Assembly (NCBI GenBank): GCA_021775425.1
Contig: JAJFHX010000017.1
Coordinates: 31,837 to 95,836, forward strand
DNA length: 64,000 bases
Source: Hyphomicrobiales bacterium
GTDB lineage: Bacteria > Pseudomonadota > Alphaproteobacteria > Rhizobiales > HXMU1428-3
Reading direction: 5' to 3'
Shown here piece after piece: positions 46,096-54,852 of the stretch (the stretch's first letter is position 1; every line of letters begins with the position of its first letter). The position numbers and the translations under genes were made by a program. The notes beneath the pieces were generated by a model that did not search any database, had not been told where the DNA came from, and worked only from the letters and a program-made list of their open reading frames with translations.

Positions 46096-46680
46096 ATGTT
46101 TATGAAAAAAAGTGTTATGACCCTTGCCGCAATTGCGATTGCAAGTGTCTCAGCAACAGCTGTTATTTCGCAAAGCCCGGCTGTAGCCGAAAAAACCGTA
46201 ACCGTTGGCGGTGCGCCGATGTATGCTTCTAAAAACATCATCGAAAATGCTGTCAACTCCAAGGACCACACAACCCTTGTCGCCGCAGTAAAAGCGGCTG
46301 GCCTTGTCGATACGCTTTCGGGCAAAGGTCCTTTCACAGTATTTGCCCCGACAAATGCCGCCTTCGATAAACTGCCAAAAGGCACGGTTGAAAATCTTCT
46401 GAAACCAGAAAACAAAGAACAACTGAAAAAAATTCTCACCTATCATGTTCTGGCTGGCAAAAAACCCTCATATAGCGCCATCACTAAAATGACCAAAGAT
46501 GATAACAATAAGCATCCGGTGAAAACAGTATCAGGTGATATGTTCACAACCATGATCGATGGTGGAAAGCTAAAAATAAAAGACGAAAGCGGAAACGTCG
46601 CAACCGTCACCATCCCTGATGTAAATCAGTCAAATGGTGTGATCCACGTGATTGATACCGTGCTGATTCCAAAATCATAA
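46096..46680 (+). CDS. Secreted fasciclin (FAS1) domain protein
   Basis: This 194-residue protein has a signal peptide (about residues 1-31, ending near AVAEK) and one FAS1 domain: HTTLVAAVKAAGLVDTLSGKGPFTVFAPTNAAFDKLPKGTVENLL, LKKILTYHVLAGK, and the C-terminal NQSNGVIHVIDTVLIP (second conserved H2 box). FAS1 domains act in adhesion or ligand binding in the cell envelope. The divergent ECF sigma/RskA pair probably controls it. A strong terminator follows. Confidence 0.93.
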   Translation: MFMKKSVMTLAAIAIASVSATAVISQSPAVAEKTVTVGGAPMYASKNIIENAVNSKDHTTLVAAVKAAGLVDTLSGKGPFTVFAPTNAAFDKLPKGTVENLLKPENKEQLKKILTYHVLAGKKPSYSAITKMTKDDNNKHPVKTVSGDMFTTMIDGGKLKIKDESGNVATVTIPDVNQSNGVIHVIDTVLIPKS

Positions 46681-46696
46681 AATGTTAAAATAACAG

Positions 46697-46730
46697 GACT
46701 GCGCGCTATTTTGGCGCGCAGTCATTTTTT
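46697..46730 (+). terminator. Rho-independent terminator of the fasciclin gene
   Basis: GACTGCGCGC and GCGCGCAGTC pair perfectly over ten positions around TATTTTG, followed by ATTTTTT. Confidence 0.93.
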
Positions 46731-46741
46731 AATTAAAACAT

Positions 46742-47515
46742 TCAGCGTCCGATCATTCCAAGTTCCAGCACGTCATCATAAAGCGGGTCATCAAGCAATT
46801 CAGTCGCTTTTAAAATTCGCTCATCAATTTCCGTGCGGTAAAGAAACTCACCAATTATAAATCCAGCTTTCTTTTTATCCCGGCACATTTCATTCGTGAA
46901 AAATGGGTCACCATTCATGGTTGTCAAATTGTGGCGAAGGCTCGCCATATGCACCGCTGCCTCAGGATCTGGAGACCGGTCAAAAACCTCTAACACCCGC
47001 TTGAGATCACCGCCTGCCAGTATCACCATGCCAAGCACCTCAGATAAATCATATTCCAGCCGGTAACCAACCGGCCATTTTAACAGCTTCAGTTGAAAAA
47101 CGCTCGCCTCCAGAAACGCATCAAAAAATTCGTTAATTATTTCCATCTCATTTGCAGGCCAGCGTTCACGATATCCATCAAGCCGGACAAGACAAACATC
47201 AAGATCAATATGTGAAGGTGGCTCACAATTGGCAATCAATTCAAAATAACGAGGTAAGAAATGCTTGAACTCGGGTTCAATCACTTTGACATCATAGCCA
47301 TGCGCAGAATTGGTATATTCGGCCAAAAGCGAAGAAGAAACTTCTTTAAGTGGCAGCGAAGAAAGCAAGCGGGCATGGTCCTGGCTCATGCAGACATTGC
47401 AATCACAATGGACGATCATGCCACGTAACTGATATTTACCAAACACCTCATAACTGCGGGCAACTGCCGCTTCCAGCCGCGGTGTAATAACAGGTTCAAC
47501 ATGGTCCCAGAACAT
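46742..47515 (-). CDS. Hypothetical protein with CxCxxC motif
   Basis: This 257-residue soluble protein is of unrecognised family. The N-terminal VEPVITPRLEAAVARSYEVFGKYQLRGMIVHCDCNVCMS carries a CDCNVC cluster that could bind metal or form a disulfide. The remainder is helical with many Asp/Glu residues (FLPRYFELI, NEFFDAFLEASVFQLKLLKW). No signal peptide or membrane segment. The convergent fasciclin terminator ends 12 bases from its stop. Confidence 0.75.
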   Translation of the reverse strand: MFWDHVEPVITPRLEAAVARSYEVFGKYQLRGMIVHCDCNVCMSQDHARLLSSLPLKEVSSSLLAEYTNSAHGYDVKVIEPEFKHFLPRYFELIANCEPPSHIDLDVCLVRLDGYRERWPANEMEIINEFFDAFLEASVFQLKLLKWPVGYRLEYDLSEVLGMVILAGGDLKRVLEVFDRSPDPEAAVHMASLRHNLTTMNGDPFFTNEMCRDKKKAGFIIGEFLYRTEIDERILKATELLDDPLYDDVLELGMIGR

Positions 47516-47620
47516 CTCACCTACCCAGAGTATAAATTAATAAGCTATGCCCGTTAGACGAACTTTTTCTGAATTAGGTTCATTCAGAATTATAAAACCT
47601 CAAAATGTCAAAGCTCTCGG

Positions 47621-48379
47621 TCAATGGTCATCTGATTTAAATGATTTGCTTAGTTTTAAAAATGGCAAAAATGCCGGCACCCGCTTCCTGTAATCCTGAT
47701 AGGGCTTGCCGATAGAGTTGATCAGGTCATTTTCTTCAAAAGGTGTAGCTGCCAGAATATAACAGACCGTGGCAGCAGAAAAGGCCACATGCCCAACCGT
47801 CAGGTGAGGTTGAATTAAAGGAGCAATCATCCAGCCAAGGCTGATAGGGTGACGCACCAGCGCATATAGATACCGCGCTGTCATCTCGGTCTGTACAGCC
47901 GCTGAGTTTTTATAAGTCTGCCATGCTTGCGCAAGGCCGAAAAACTCAAAATGTCCAAAATGAAAAGTCGCCGCAAGCATCATAACCCAGACCAGAACAT
48001 AAAAGAAAATAATGATCGCTGTGAGTAATGAGCTTTCAATCTGCCAGATGGTAATCGGAATAGGGCGCCAGAAATAAATCAGCAGCGCAGTAACAAGAAG
48101 GGTCATATAAAGATAAGTCGCTCGCTCAATCGGTGCGGGCACAAATCTCACCCACCATCTTTTAAAAGACGACCGCGCTGTTATCGAATGATGCAGACCA
48201 AACAGACCAATCAACGCAAAATCAATTAAAACAGCGACAAAGACAGAACTCTGCTCACCATCACTGATCCCTTTGGGCACGCCAAAATCTATCAGAAACC
48301 CCATAATGTACAAAAGATTGAGCAGCCCGAGAAGATAAGCAAGTACGGCGTAAAAAACTTGTACGCTTTTAATTGTCAT
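47621..48379 (-). CDS. mddA: MddA-like methanethiol S-methyltransferase (NnrU/ICMT-related membrane protein)
   Basis: This 252-residue membrane protein has about six hydrophobic segments. Features shared with MddA are the N-terminal YLLGLLNLLYIMGFLIDFGVPKGI, LIGLFGLHHSITARSSFKRWWVRFVPAPIERATYLY, and the C-terminal LVRHPISLGWMIAPL and PFEENDLINSIGKPYQDYRKRVPAFLPF. MddA methylates methanethiol with SAM to dimethyl sulfide. The RHP and E..L.. G..Y..Y motifs form the SAM site in the ICMT fold. Family membership is well supported; the substrate is inferred from MddA homology. Confidence 0.75.
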   Translation of the reverse strand: MTIKSVQVFYAVLAYLLGLLNLLYIMGFLIDFGVPKGISDGEQSSVFVAVLIDFALIGLFGLHHSITARSSFKRWWVRFVPAPIERATYLYMTLLVTALLIYFWRPIPITIWQIESSLLTAIIIFFYVLVWVMMLAATFHFGHFEFFGLAQAWQTYKNSAAVQTEMTARYLYALVRHPISLGWMIAPLIQPHLTVGHVAFSAATVCYILAATPFEENDLINSIGKPYQDYRKRVPAFLPFLKLSKSFKSDDH

Positions 48380-48502
48380 GGCTTAAGTCCGACCCGGTGA
48401 ATTAATCCGAAACGGACAGCATATCACCAAAAAAGCGAGTGAAAAAATAAATACGAAAAGAGCTGGAAAGTGATGAGCTGGGAGCCGGCCCATAAAAGAG
48501 GC

Positions 48503-49309
48503 TCACCCGCCGTCAGCACTTTTTGTGTTTTGCTGGTTCAAAGAAAGAGGATCACACTTGGCAACGTCGTCGGTCTGGCCTGCTCTGTTCACATGCTCCA
48601 GATAATCCATCGCCACTTCTTTAACAGACATAATGTGATTATAAAGAACTTCACTGCCGCGTTTTGCATTCCCGGTATCAACCGCCTGAACAAAATCATC
48701 ATGTTCACTATGTGATGCTGCCAACCGTCTGATGTCTTTAAACTGCACCCGCCGGTATGAAGTGATCCGCCGCCGGGCCTGCTGGCTGAACTCTACAAGG
48801 CTGCTGTTTTTAACGCCGCCATATATACAGCAATGAAACTCAGAATTTAATTTAATATAAGTCTCAGCATCGCCCTGATGCACAACCTCTCTCATTTTCA
48901 GGTGCAGTTCGGTTAGTTTGCGCCGCTCAGGACCGGTCATCCGCTCCACGCAGAGCCTGCCGCAAAGCGCTTCCATCTCAGCCATCGCTTCAAAAATTTC
49001 CAGCATCCGTGCAGGTGTCAGCGTAGCGATAAAAACACCAAGATTGGGTCGGCGCTCAACCAGTTCCGTCGCGCACAATAAATGCAGCGCTTCCCGAACA
49101 GGTGTTCGCGAACATTTAAACCGCTCAACCAGCATCAGTTCTTCCAGTTGCTGGCCCGGTAACAAGCGCCCGCTCACGATGTCATCTTCCAAAGCCTGAC
49201 ACATTTTCTGAGACATGGTGAGTGAGTTCGAGCCAGTCGGTCTGGATTTTGGTTTGGCGTCTTTCAAGTTATTTTCCTGCTTGTTCAGGTTGCAATAGGT
49301 ATCACTCAC
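48503..49309 (-). CDS. GntR family regulator, FCD subfamily
   Basis: This 268-residue regulator has a GntR winged HTH (about residues 35-95: LEDDIVSGRLLPGQQLEELMLVERFKCSRTPVREALHLLCATELVERRPNLGVFI) and an FCD ligand domain with metal-binding pattern (FHCCIYGGVKNSSL, SHSEHDDFVQAV). It is the last gene of the minus-strand TRAP set and probably represses it in response to an organic acid. The N-terminal 30 residues before the HTH are unusual and polar. Confidence 0.93.
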   Translation of the reverse strand: MSDTYCNLNKQENNLKDAKPKSRPTGSNSLTMSQKMCQALEDDIVSGRLLPGQQLEELMLVERFKCSRTPVREALHLLCATELVERRPNLGVFIATLTPARMLEIFEAMAEMEALCGRLCVERMTGPERRKLTELHLKMREVVHQGDAETYIKLNSEFHCCIYGGVKNSSLVEFSQQARRRITSYRRVQFKDIRRLAASHSEHDDFVQAVDTGNAKRGSEVLYNHIMSVKEVAMDYLEHVNRAGQTDDVAKCDPLSLNQQNTKSADGG

Positions 49310-49391
49310 TACTTAATCATGAAAAATTACAAAAAACCAATATCAAAAATGCATTTATTAAATTTTACACCATTCCGTAATGGCCAGAAGC

Positions 49392-50717
49392 CTACCAGCC
49401 GATAGCATTCGGTAACCAGGTCGCAAGTCCGGGGAATAAAAACAACAACAAAAGCCCGATCATCTGAATGCCAATAAATGGAATAACGCCCTTATATATA
49501 TCAGCCGTAGTCACCCCCGGCGGCGCAACGCCTTTTAAAAAGAATAAAGCCCAGCCAAATGGCGGCGTTAAAAATGATGTTTGAAGGTTCATGGCGACCA
49601 ATATCGCAAGCCAGGTCATATTGATATCTGTGCCCGCAAAAACGGGCAGGAACAACGGCAGTGCGATATAGGAAATTTCAATCCATTCAAGAAAAAAGCC
49701 CAGAACAAAAATCACCAGCATCATAAAAAGGATGTCTGCCATTTGCCCGCCGGGTATAAAATCAAACATATGCTGAACAAGCCCTTCACCACCAAGACCG
49801 CGAAATGCCAGACCAAATGGCTGCGCGCAAATGAGAATAAAAAACACCATGGCAGATGTCGCAAGCGTTGCCTCTGAACTTTCTTTTAGCATCCCCCAGT
49901 TTAACCGACCGGATATAAGCGCAATGATGATCGCCCCAAGTGCCCCCATCGAAGCGGCCTCAGTCGGCGCAGCAACACCGCCGATGATAGAACCAAGCAC
50001 CGCAAAAATCAGAATAAGCGGTGGCAAGACCACTTTGATAATCCTGAGTGTCAGCTCTTTAGCTGAAATCTCATCGCGCTCTTCTCTTGGAATGGCTGGT
50101 GCTTTATCTGGCCAGATGAAGCCAACCATCACCAGATAAAGCGCCAGTAACCCGGCCAGCATCAACCCCGGCACCATCGCCGCGGCAAACAATGTTCCAA
50201 CTGAAATGCCGAGTATGTCAGCCAGCAGAATAAGCACCAGGCTTGGGGGAATAATCTGTCCCAAAGTGCCAGAGGCACAAATCGTCCCGCAAGCGAGAGA
50301 TTTGTCATAGCCCCGCCTGATCATCGGCCCAAGTGCCAGCAGGCCAACAGTTACCACGGTCGCCCCGACTATACCGGATGAGGCCCCCATTAACACACCG
50401 ACAATAATGATCGCCAGCCCGATGCCCCCACGCAAGCCCCCCATCGCATGACCAATCACATCAATCAGGTCCTCAGCTATTTTCGACTTCTCCAGCATCA
50501 CTCCCATAAAGATAAATAATGGCAGCGCGAGAAGTGTGTAGTTCGTCACCACACCGTGAATGCGCCCTGGAAGCAAGCCAAACAAACTGGTGCCAAACCC
50601 TAGATAACCAAACAACAGGCCAGATACCGCCAATGAGATAGCAACCGGAATGCCTATGATCAGCAACCCGAAAAAGCCTGCGATCATAAAAACGGACAGC
50701 AGTTCCATTTCCGTCAT
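49392..50717 (-). CDS. dctM: TRAP transporter large permease, DctM (system 1)
   Basis: This 441-residue protein has 12-13 membrane helices of the DctM family, the Na+-coupled transport core. It has PLFIFMGVMLEKSKIAEDLIDV, GIVGATVVTVGLLALGPMI, CASGTLGQIIPPSLVLILLADI, APTEAASMGALGA and LQTSFLTPPFGWALFFLKG. It pairs with the DctQ gene 68 bases upstream. The best matching receptor is the TakP-like gene at 51376. Confidence 0.95.
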   Translation of the reverse strand: MTEMELLSVFMIAGFFGLLIIGIPVAISLAVSGLLFGYLGFGTSLFGLLPGRIHGVVTNYTLLALPLFIFMGVMLEKSKIAEDLIDVIGHAMGGLRGGIGLAIIIVGVLMGASSGIVGATVVTVGLLALGPMIRRGYDKSLACGTICASGTLGQIIPPSLVLILLADILGISVGTLFAAAMVPGLMLAGLLALYLVMVGFIWPDKAPAIPREERDEISAKELTLRIIKVVLPPLILIFAVLGSIIGGVAAPTEAASMGALGAIIIALISGRLNWGMLKESSEATLATSAMVFFILICAQPFGLAFRGLGGEGLVQHMFDFIPGGQMADILFMMLVIFVLGFFLEWIEISYIALPLFLPVFAGTDINMTWLAILVAMNLQTSFLTPPFGWALFFLKGVAPPGVTTADIYKGVIPFIGIQMIGLLLLFLFPGLATWLPNAIGW

Positions 50718-50785
50718 AAATAAATATTCCTGATTAATTTAAATAACATGAGTGAGGAGGGCATTTTCATATGCTGTTTCTGTTT

Positions 50786-51334
50786 TCAGGTGGTGCCGGG
50801 GCTCTCAGCCCGCAGCCTCAGGAAATAACAGATTGAATGAACAATCTGAGAGAGTGCCTGAACAGTAAGCAGGAAAAACCCCAAAGGTATAAATGCTTTC
50901 AGAAGAAAGCGATAAGGCAAGCCGCCCGGGTCCGGGGATCCCTCCAGCAGGCTGTAAGATTGTTCAATATAAGGAAGCGAAAGCAGAACAATAATGATGG
51001 CAACGATCGCGAGAAGCAGGGCGGAAACCAGATCAATCACCTGCTTACCGCCCTCGCTCATTCTTTCATATAAAAAATCAACCCTCACATGCTCTCCCTT
51101 TTGCATGGCATAAGACATACCAATCAGCGCTATGGGCGAGACAAGATGCCATTCAAGCTCCTGCATGCCAACCGAGCCCAGGTTGAACACATAGCGAGCA
51201 AGCACGTTGCCTGAAACAACCAGCACAAGCACGAAACCACACCAGGCCGCAGCCTGCCCGGCCAGAGTGACCGGGCGCAGCAACAAGCCTTCAAGTTTCA
51301 CAAGGGTTTGCAATTGAGAGTCGACCATTTTCAT
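50786..51334 (-). CDS. dctQ: TRAP transporter small permease, DctQ (system 1)
   Basis: This 182-residue four-helix membrane protein has the DctQ features VLVVSGNVLARYVFN, the amphipathic WHLVSPIALIGMSYAMQKGEHVRVDFLYERM and the central loop, then LPYRFLLKAFIPLGFFLL. It associates with DctM and lies between the receptor and large permease genes. Confidence 0.93.
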   Translation of the reverse strand: MKMVDSQLQTLVKLEGLLLRPVTLAGQAAAWCGFVLVLVVSGNVLARYVFNLGSVGMQELEWHLVSPIALIGMSYAMQKGEHVRVDFLYERMSEGGKQVIDLVSALLLAIVAIIIVLLSLPYIEQSYSLLEGSPDPGGLPYRFLLKAFIPLGFFLLTVQALSQIVHSICYFLRLRAESPGTT

Positions 51335-51375
51335 ATGTACCTTCTTAGTAATAAAGTCGTTTAAGAAGATATCGC

Positions 51376-52464
51376 TTATGAAGAAATCAGCGTGTGAAAC
51401 GGCTTTTCAGAAATTGCCGCCCATGAGCGGTGTTTATCCCTGAAGGCCATGAAATGATCATGCACTTTTTGTGTCAAAGGATCAGCCTTGGCTTTTTCAG
51501 TCAATACTTCATCAGTGATTGATTTCAATTTCACCACAATATCCTGAGGCAGTGATTGAGCAATGACCCCATGATTTTTAACTAGGTCAGTCAAGGCGTC
51601 AGCATTGTTCGCTTCACTCCAGGAATGACTGTCAAGATTACACGCCTGCGCACAGGATTTGACAATCGCCTGCAGATCCTTCGGCAATGTGGCCCAGGCT
51701 TTGGCATTGATCATCAGTTCTGTGACATTAGATGGCTCGTGCCAGCCGGTTGTGTAATAATATTTAGCCGCCTTATGCAGTCCCATCCGCCGGTCCTGAA
51801 ACGGGCCAACAAATTCAGCGGCATCAATTACACCGCGCTCAAGTGCGGGAAAAATTTCACCCCCCGGCAGCAATTTTACATTCACACCAAGCTTTTCATA
51901 AACCTTGCCAGCCAGCCCGGGGATTCTCATTTTTAAGCCGCTAAAATCTTCAATCGATTTGATCGGTTTTTTAAACCAGCCTGTCATCTGAATGCCGGTA
52001 TTGCCCATGGGCATGGCAACAAGACCATAAGGTTTGTAAACCTCATTCCAGAGCTCAAGCCCGCCACCATGATACATCCAGGCATTCACACCCTGAAAAT
52101 TTAGGCCAAAAGGAACCGTCGTGAAATATTGCGCCGCAAAAATTTTACCGGCCCAGTAATAGGCATTGCCAGCATTCATCTCAATGGTCCCGGCCCGCAC
52201 AGCATCAAACCCTTCCTTCGGAGGGATCAGCTCATTGGCCGCAAAAATTTTAATGTTTAACCGGCCACCGGACATTTCTTTGACCCGCTCACAAAAGTCC
52301 GTCGGGCTACCAGGCCCTACCGTATAAAACGGCGCACCAGCCGGATACATATTGGTCATTTTCCAGTTAAAACTGTCCTTTGCCCGGGCAATAGATGGCA
52401 TCGCCAAAGTGCTGCCAGCAGCAGCGCCAGCCACTGAAGCGGTTAAAAACTCACGTCTTTTCAT
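51376..52464 (-). CDS. dctP: TRAP transporter substrate-binding protein, TakP-like, Tat signal (system 1)
   Basis: This 362-residue periplasmic receptor has a Tat signal (MKRREFLTASVAGAAAGS, ending SIARA). It resembles the TakP group of 2-oxo-acid receptors: GAPFYTVGPGSPTDFC, MPMGNTGIQMTGW, LKMRIPGLAGKVYEKLGVN (ligand Arg) and FPALERGVIDAAEFVGP, then GWHEPSNV. ATG 52464 with GAGGA six bases upstream is preferred to 52476. It is first of P-Q-M-gntR on the minus strand. Confidence 0.93.
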   Translation of the reverse strand: MKRREFLTASVAGAAAGSTLAMPSIARAKDSFNWKMTNMYPAGAPFYTVGPGSPTDFCERVKEMSGGRLNIKIFAANELIPPKEGFDAVRAGTIEMNAGNAYYWAGKIFAAQYFTTVPFGLNFQGVNAWMYHGGGLELWNEVYKPYGLVAMPMGNTGIQMTGWFKKPIKSIEDFSGLKMRIPGLAGKVYEKLGVNVKLLPGGEIFPALERGVIDAAEFVGPFQDRRMGLHKAAKYYYTTGWHEPSNVTELMINAKAWATLPKDLQAIVKSCAQACNLDSHSWSEANNADALTDLVKNHGVIAQSLPQDIVVKLKSITDEVLTEKAKADPLTQKVHDHFMAFRDKHRSWAAISEKPFHTLISS

Positions 52465-52797
52465 GATTTTCCTCATTCGATTAAGAATATGATTTTGTCA
52501 GAATGACAAACAGTCTGAAAAGACACTTAGCAAGTCCCGCGCCAAGATAAAAAATACAATAATATCAGTTAGATAAAGATAAAAAATCAACAAAAGAAGG
52601 GATATATGTATACATACGCATCATAGCTGACTAATATATAGCCATAACGTGAGGATATGGAGGAAGGTAAACTAAGGCCATGAAAATAATAAAAGAAACA
52701 TGAAAATTCAATGTGCATATGCTATTTCAGTCAAAATCTGCTGAGCAGCACTATAGGGTGGGGCACATCACCAAACAGATCATTCAGTATTAAAAGT
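52465..52797. promoter_or_regulatory. Promoter region of TRAP system 1
   Basis: The 333-bp AT-rich spacer between the DsbA-like stop and the receptor start must hold the TRAP promoter. It contains the palindrome described at 52605-52616. No small gene is supported. Confidence 0.5.
52605..52616. promoter_or_regulatory. Candidate GntR/FCD operator
   Basis: TATGTATACATA is a perfect 12-base palindrome about 140 bases before the TRAP receptor start. FCD-type GntR regulators often bind TGTATACA-like palindromes, and such a regulator is the last gene of this operon. Function is inferred. Confidence 0.4.
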
Positions 52798-53430
52798 TCA
52801 TACCACCTCAGCCAGATAGCTATCCAACCGGCCGCGCACAGTTTCATAGTCACCAAAACCGTTCAGTAACAGCGTTGCCTGTTCCTGATGCACCATGATC
52901 AGTGTAGGAAAACCGCTAACACCCATCGCGCTGACATCCTGAAACTCATTTAATGTCAAAGCGGACATTTCATCTTTTTTGAAGTGAGCCATAAACTCAG
53001 CCCCATCAAATCCAGCATCGAATGCCAGTTGCTCAATCACTTCATCAGAAGTGATGATCTGCCCCCCGGAATAATAAGATTTTTGTAAAAACTTAAAAAA
53101 TTCCATCCCCTTCAGGGAACCGTAAAGCCCCCTTGCTGTAATCACAGCCCGGCAAGCCGGTTCAGTGTTATAAAACCAGCCGCGCTTCTCAAGCAGAGAA
53201 AAGTCAAAGTCCTGGCCTGAAAGTTCATGCACCCGCTCCCAGTGATGGCGGAGAAAATCAGCCATTTCATCATCAACAACGGCCTTGTTTCCTGGGCGTA
53301 ATCCGCCAAGCAAAATTTCAAACTCAAGCTTGGTTGCGTAGTTCTGAAGAAGTTTCGCCATCACTGGCGCCAGTCCCCAGCACCAGGAGCACATCGGATC
53401 ACCAACATAAATAAGAATGGGTTTAGGCAT
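52798..53430 (-). CDS. DsbA-family thioredoxin-fold protein
   Basis: This 210-residue protein has an N-terminal thioredoxin motif YVGDPMCSWCWGLAP (CxxC is CSWC), an alpha-helical insertion (GLRPGNKAVVDDEMADFLRHHW and so on) and the cis-Pro loop MGVSGFPTLIMV. There is no signal peptide, so it acts in the cytoplasm, like the FrnE/COG3531 DsbA-related oxidoreductases. It lies between the divergent TRAP systems 1 and 2 on the minus strand. No functional link to them is evident. Confidence 0.88.
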   Translation of the reverse strand: MPKPILIYVGDPMCSWCWGLAPVMAKLLQNYATKLEFEILLGGLRPGNKAVVDDEMADFLRHHWERVHELSGQDFDFSLLEKRGWFYNTEPACRAVITARGLYGSLKGMEFFKFLQKSYYSGGQIITSDEVIEQLAFDAGFDGAEFMAHFKKDEMSALTLNEFQDVSAMGVSGFPTLIMVHQEQATLLLNGFGDYETVRGRLDSYLAEVV

Positions 53431-53673
53431 GAATGAAACTGGCTTTTTTGAAATTAAAGGATGCGTAAAGACTAATCATAAAACCAGTATATAGCCAGAA
53501 TATAGATAGTAAACTTACTGTGTCGGTCGAAAATTCATCGGTGATCATAAAATCAGTGTTGAAAAACAGGCGAATAAACTATTCAATCGGATTAATAACA
53601 ACGAAACGATAAGATCTGTGCAACAGGCGCAGTGATAACAAGCGCACACAGCAAATAGGGGATAAGGGAAATC

Positions 53674-54792
53674 ATGAAACGACGTGACTTTCTTAAAAAA
53701 TCGGCAAGAGGCCTTGCTGGTGCCGCAGGCGCAGCCACGCTTGCGACCACTTCCACAATAACAGCCCCCGCACATGCAAAGGGAAGAACCAGCTGGATCT
53801 GTGTTTCAGCCTTTGGCAAAGCCGGTATGCTAGGCCAGGCCATCACTCATTTTGCTGAGTTTGTAAATCAGGCATCAGCCGGGCGGATGAAAATCAAAGT
53901 CTATCACGGAAGCGAACTTGTTGGCCCGTTTGAAGCGATGGATGCCGTACAATCCGGCACAGCCCAGATGGGTTTTGGCGCACCTTATTACTGGGCCGGT
54001 AAATCAGAGGCGATTTCATTCGTCGCGGCCATGCCCTATGGGCTCACGGCACAGGAACAAAATGCCTGGGCCTATTATGGGGGCGGCATCGAAATCGCTG
54101 ATAAGCTGGTTTATAATCCGCTGGGCCTCAAATTTCTGCCCATGGGAAATACCGGCAATCAGATGGGTGGCTGGTATAAAAATGAAATCAACACAACAGA
54201 TGATCTCAACGGTCTGAAGTTTCGCATGCCAGGCCTTGGCGGTGAAATCTTAAAAACATTTGGGGTCAACGTGGTGCTGCTTCCCGGCCCGGAAGTTTTG
54301 CCAGCCCTGACCTCAGGCGCCATAGACGGCACAGAATGGATCGGCCCGGCAGCAGACCTTGGCAAAGGCATGTTCAGGGTGGTTCAGAATTATTACTACC
54401 CCGGCTGGCATGAACCAGCCACCATTCTTGATGGTTTCTTTGATTTAAAAGAATGGGAAAAACTCGACAAAGACCTGAAAGAAATTGTCATCAAAGGCGC
54501 AGCGGCGACCAATCTCTTCCTGCTCTCAAGGTTTCAGGCGGCAAACAATGCCGCGATGCAAAAACTGATCACTGATCATCAGGTGAAATTGCGTAAATAC
54601 AGCGATGAGCTCCTCAAAGCCATTGGCGAGCGGGCAACAACTGTCCTGCCCGAGCTGGCAAAACGCACACCAGAAGCAACGGAGCTGTTCAATCATCTGG
54701 TAAGTTTCCGAACAACCATGACAGAATGGTCCGGCTATTCAGAAGGCAGCTTTATCGAAAGCCGGTTATCAGCCAAATTCAAACCCATATAA
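53674..54792 (+). CDS. dctP: TRAP transporter substrate-binding protein, TakP-like, Tat signal (system 2)
   Basis: This 372-residue receptor has Tat signal MKRRDFLKKSARGLAGAAG, cleaved near APAHA. It is homologous to the system-1 receptor: QMGFGAPYYWAGKSEAISFVAAMPYGL, LPMGNTGNQMGGW, LKFRMPGLGGEILKTFGVN, VLPALTSGAIDGTEWIGP and YYPGWHEPATI. The TakP group binds 2-oxo acids; the substrate is not proven here. It is the first gene of a P-Q-M-dctB-dctD run. Confidence 0.93.
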   Translation: MKRRDFLKKSARGLAGAAGAATLATTSTITAPAHAKGRTSWICVSAFGKAGMLGQAITHFAEFVNQASAGRMKIKVYHGSELVGPFEAMDAVQSGTAQMGFGAPYYWAGKSEAISFVAAMPYGLTAQEQNAWAYYGGGIEIADKLVYNPLGLKFLPMGNTGNQMGGWYKNEINTTDDLNGLKFRMPGLGGEILKTFGVNVVLLPGPEVLPALTSGAIDGTEWIGPAADLGKGMFRVVQNYYYPGWHEPATILDGFFDLKEWEKLDKDLKEIVIKGAAATNLFLLSRFQAANNAAMQKLITDHQVKLRKYSDELLKAIGERATTVLPELAKRTPEATELFNHLVSFRTTMTEWSGYSEGSFIESRLSAKFKPI

Positions 54793-54852
54793 CTCTCCAC
54801 GCCTCATATTTTCCGATTACTAAGAAAGACATAGTTGTTAAAGACCTAATAT

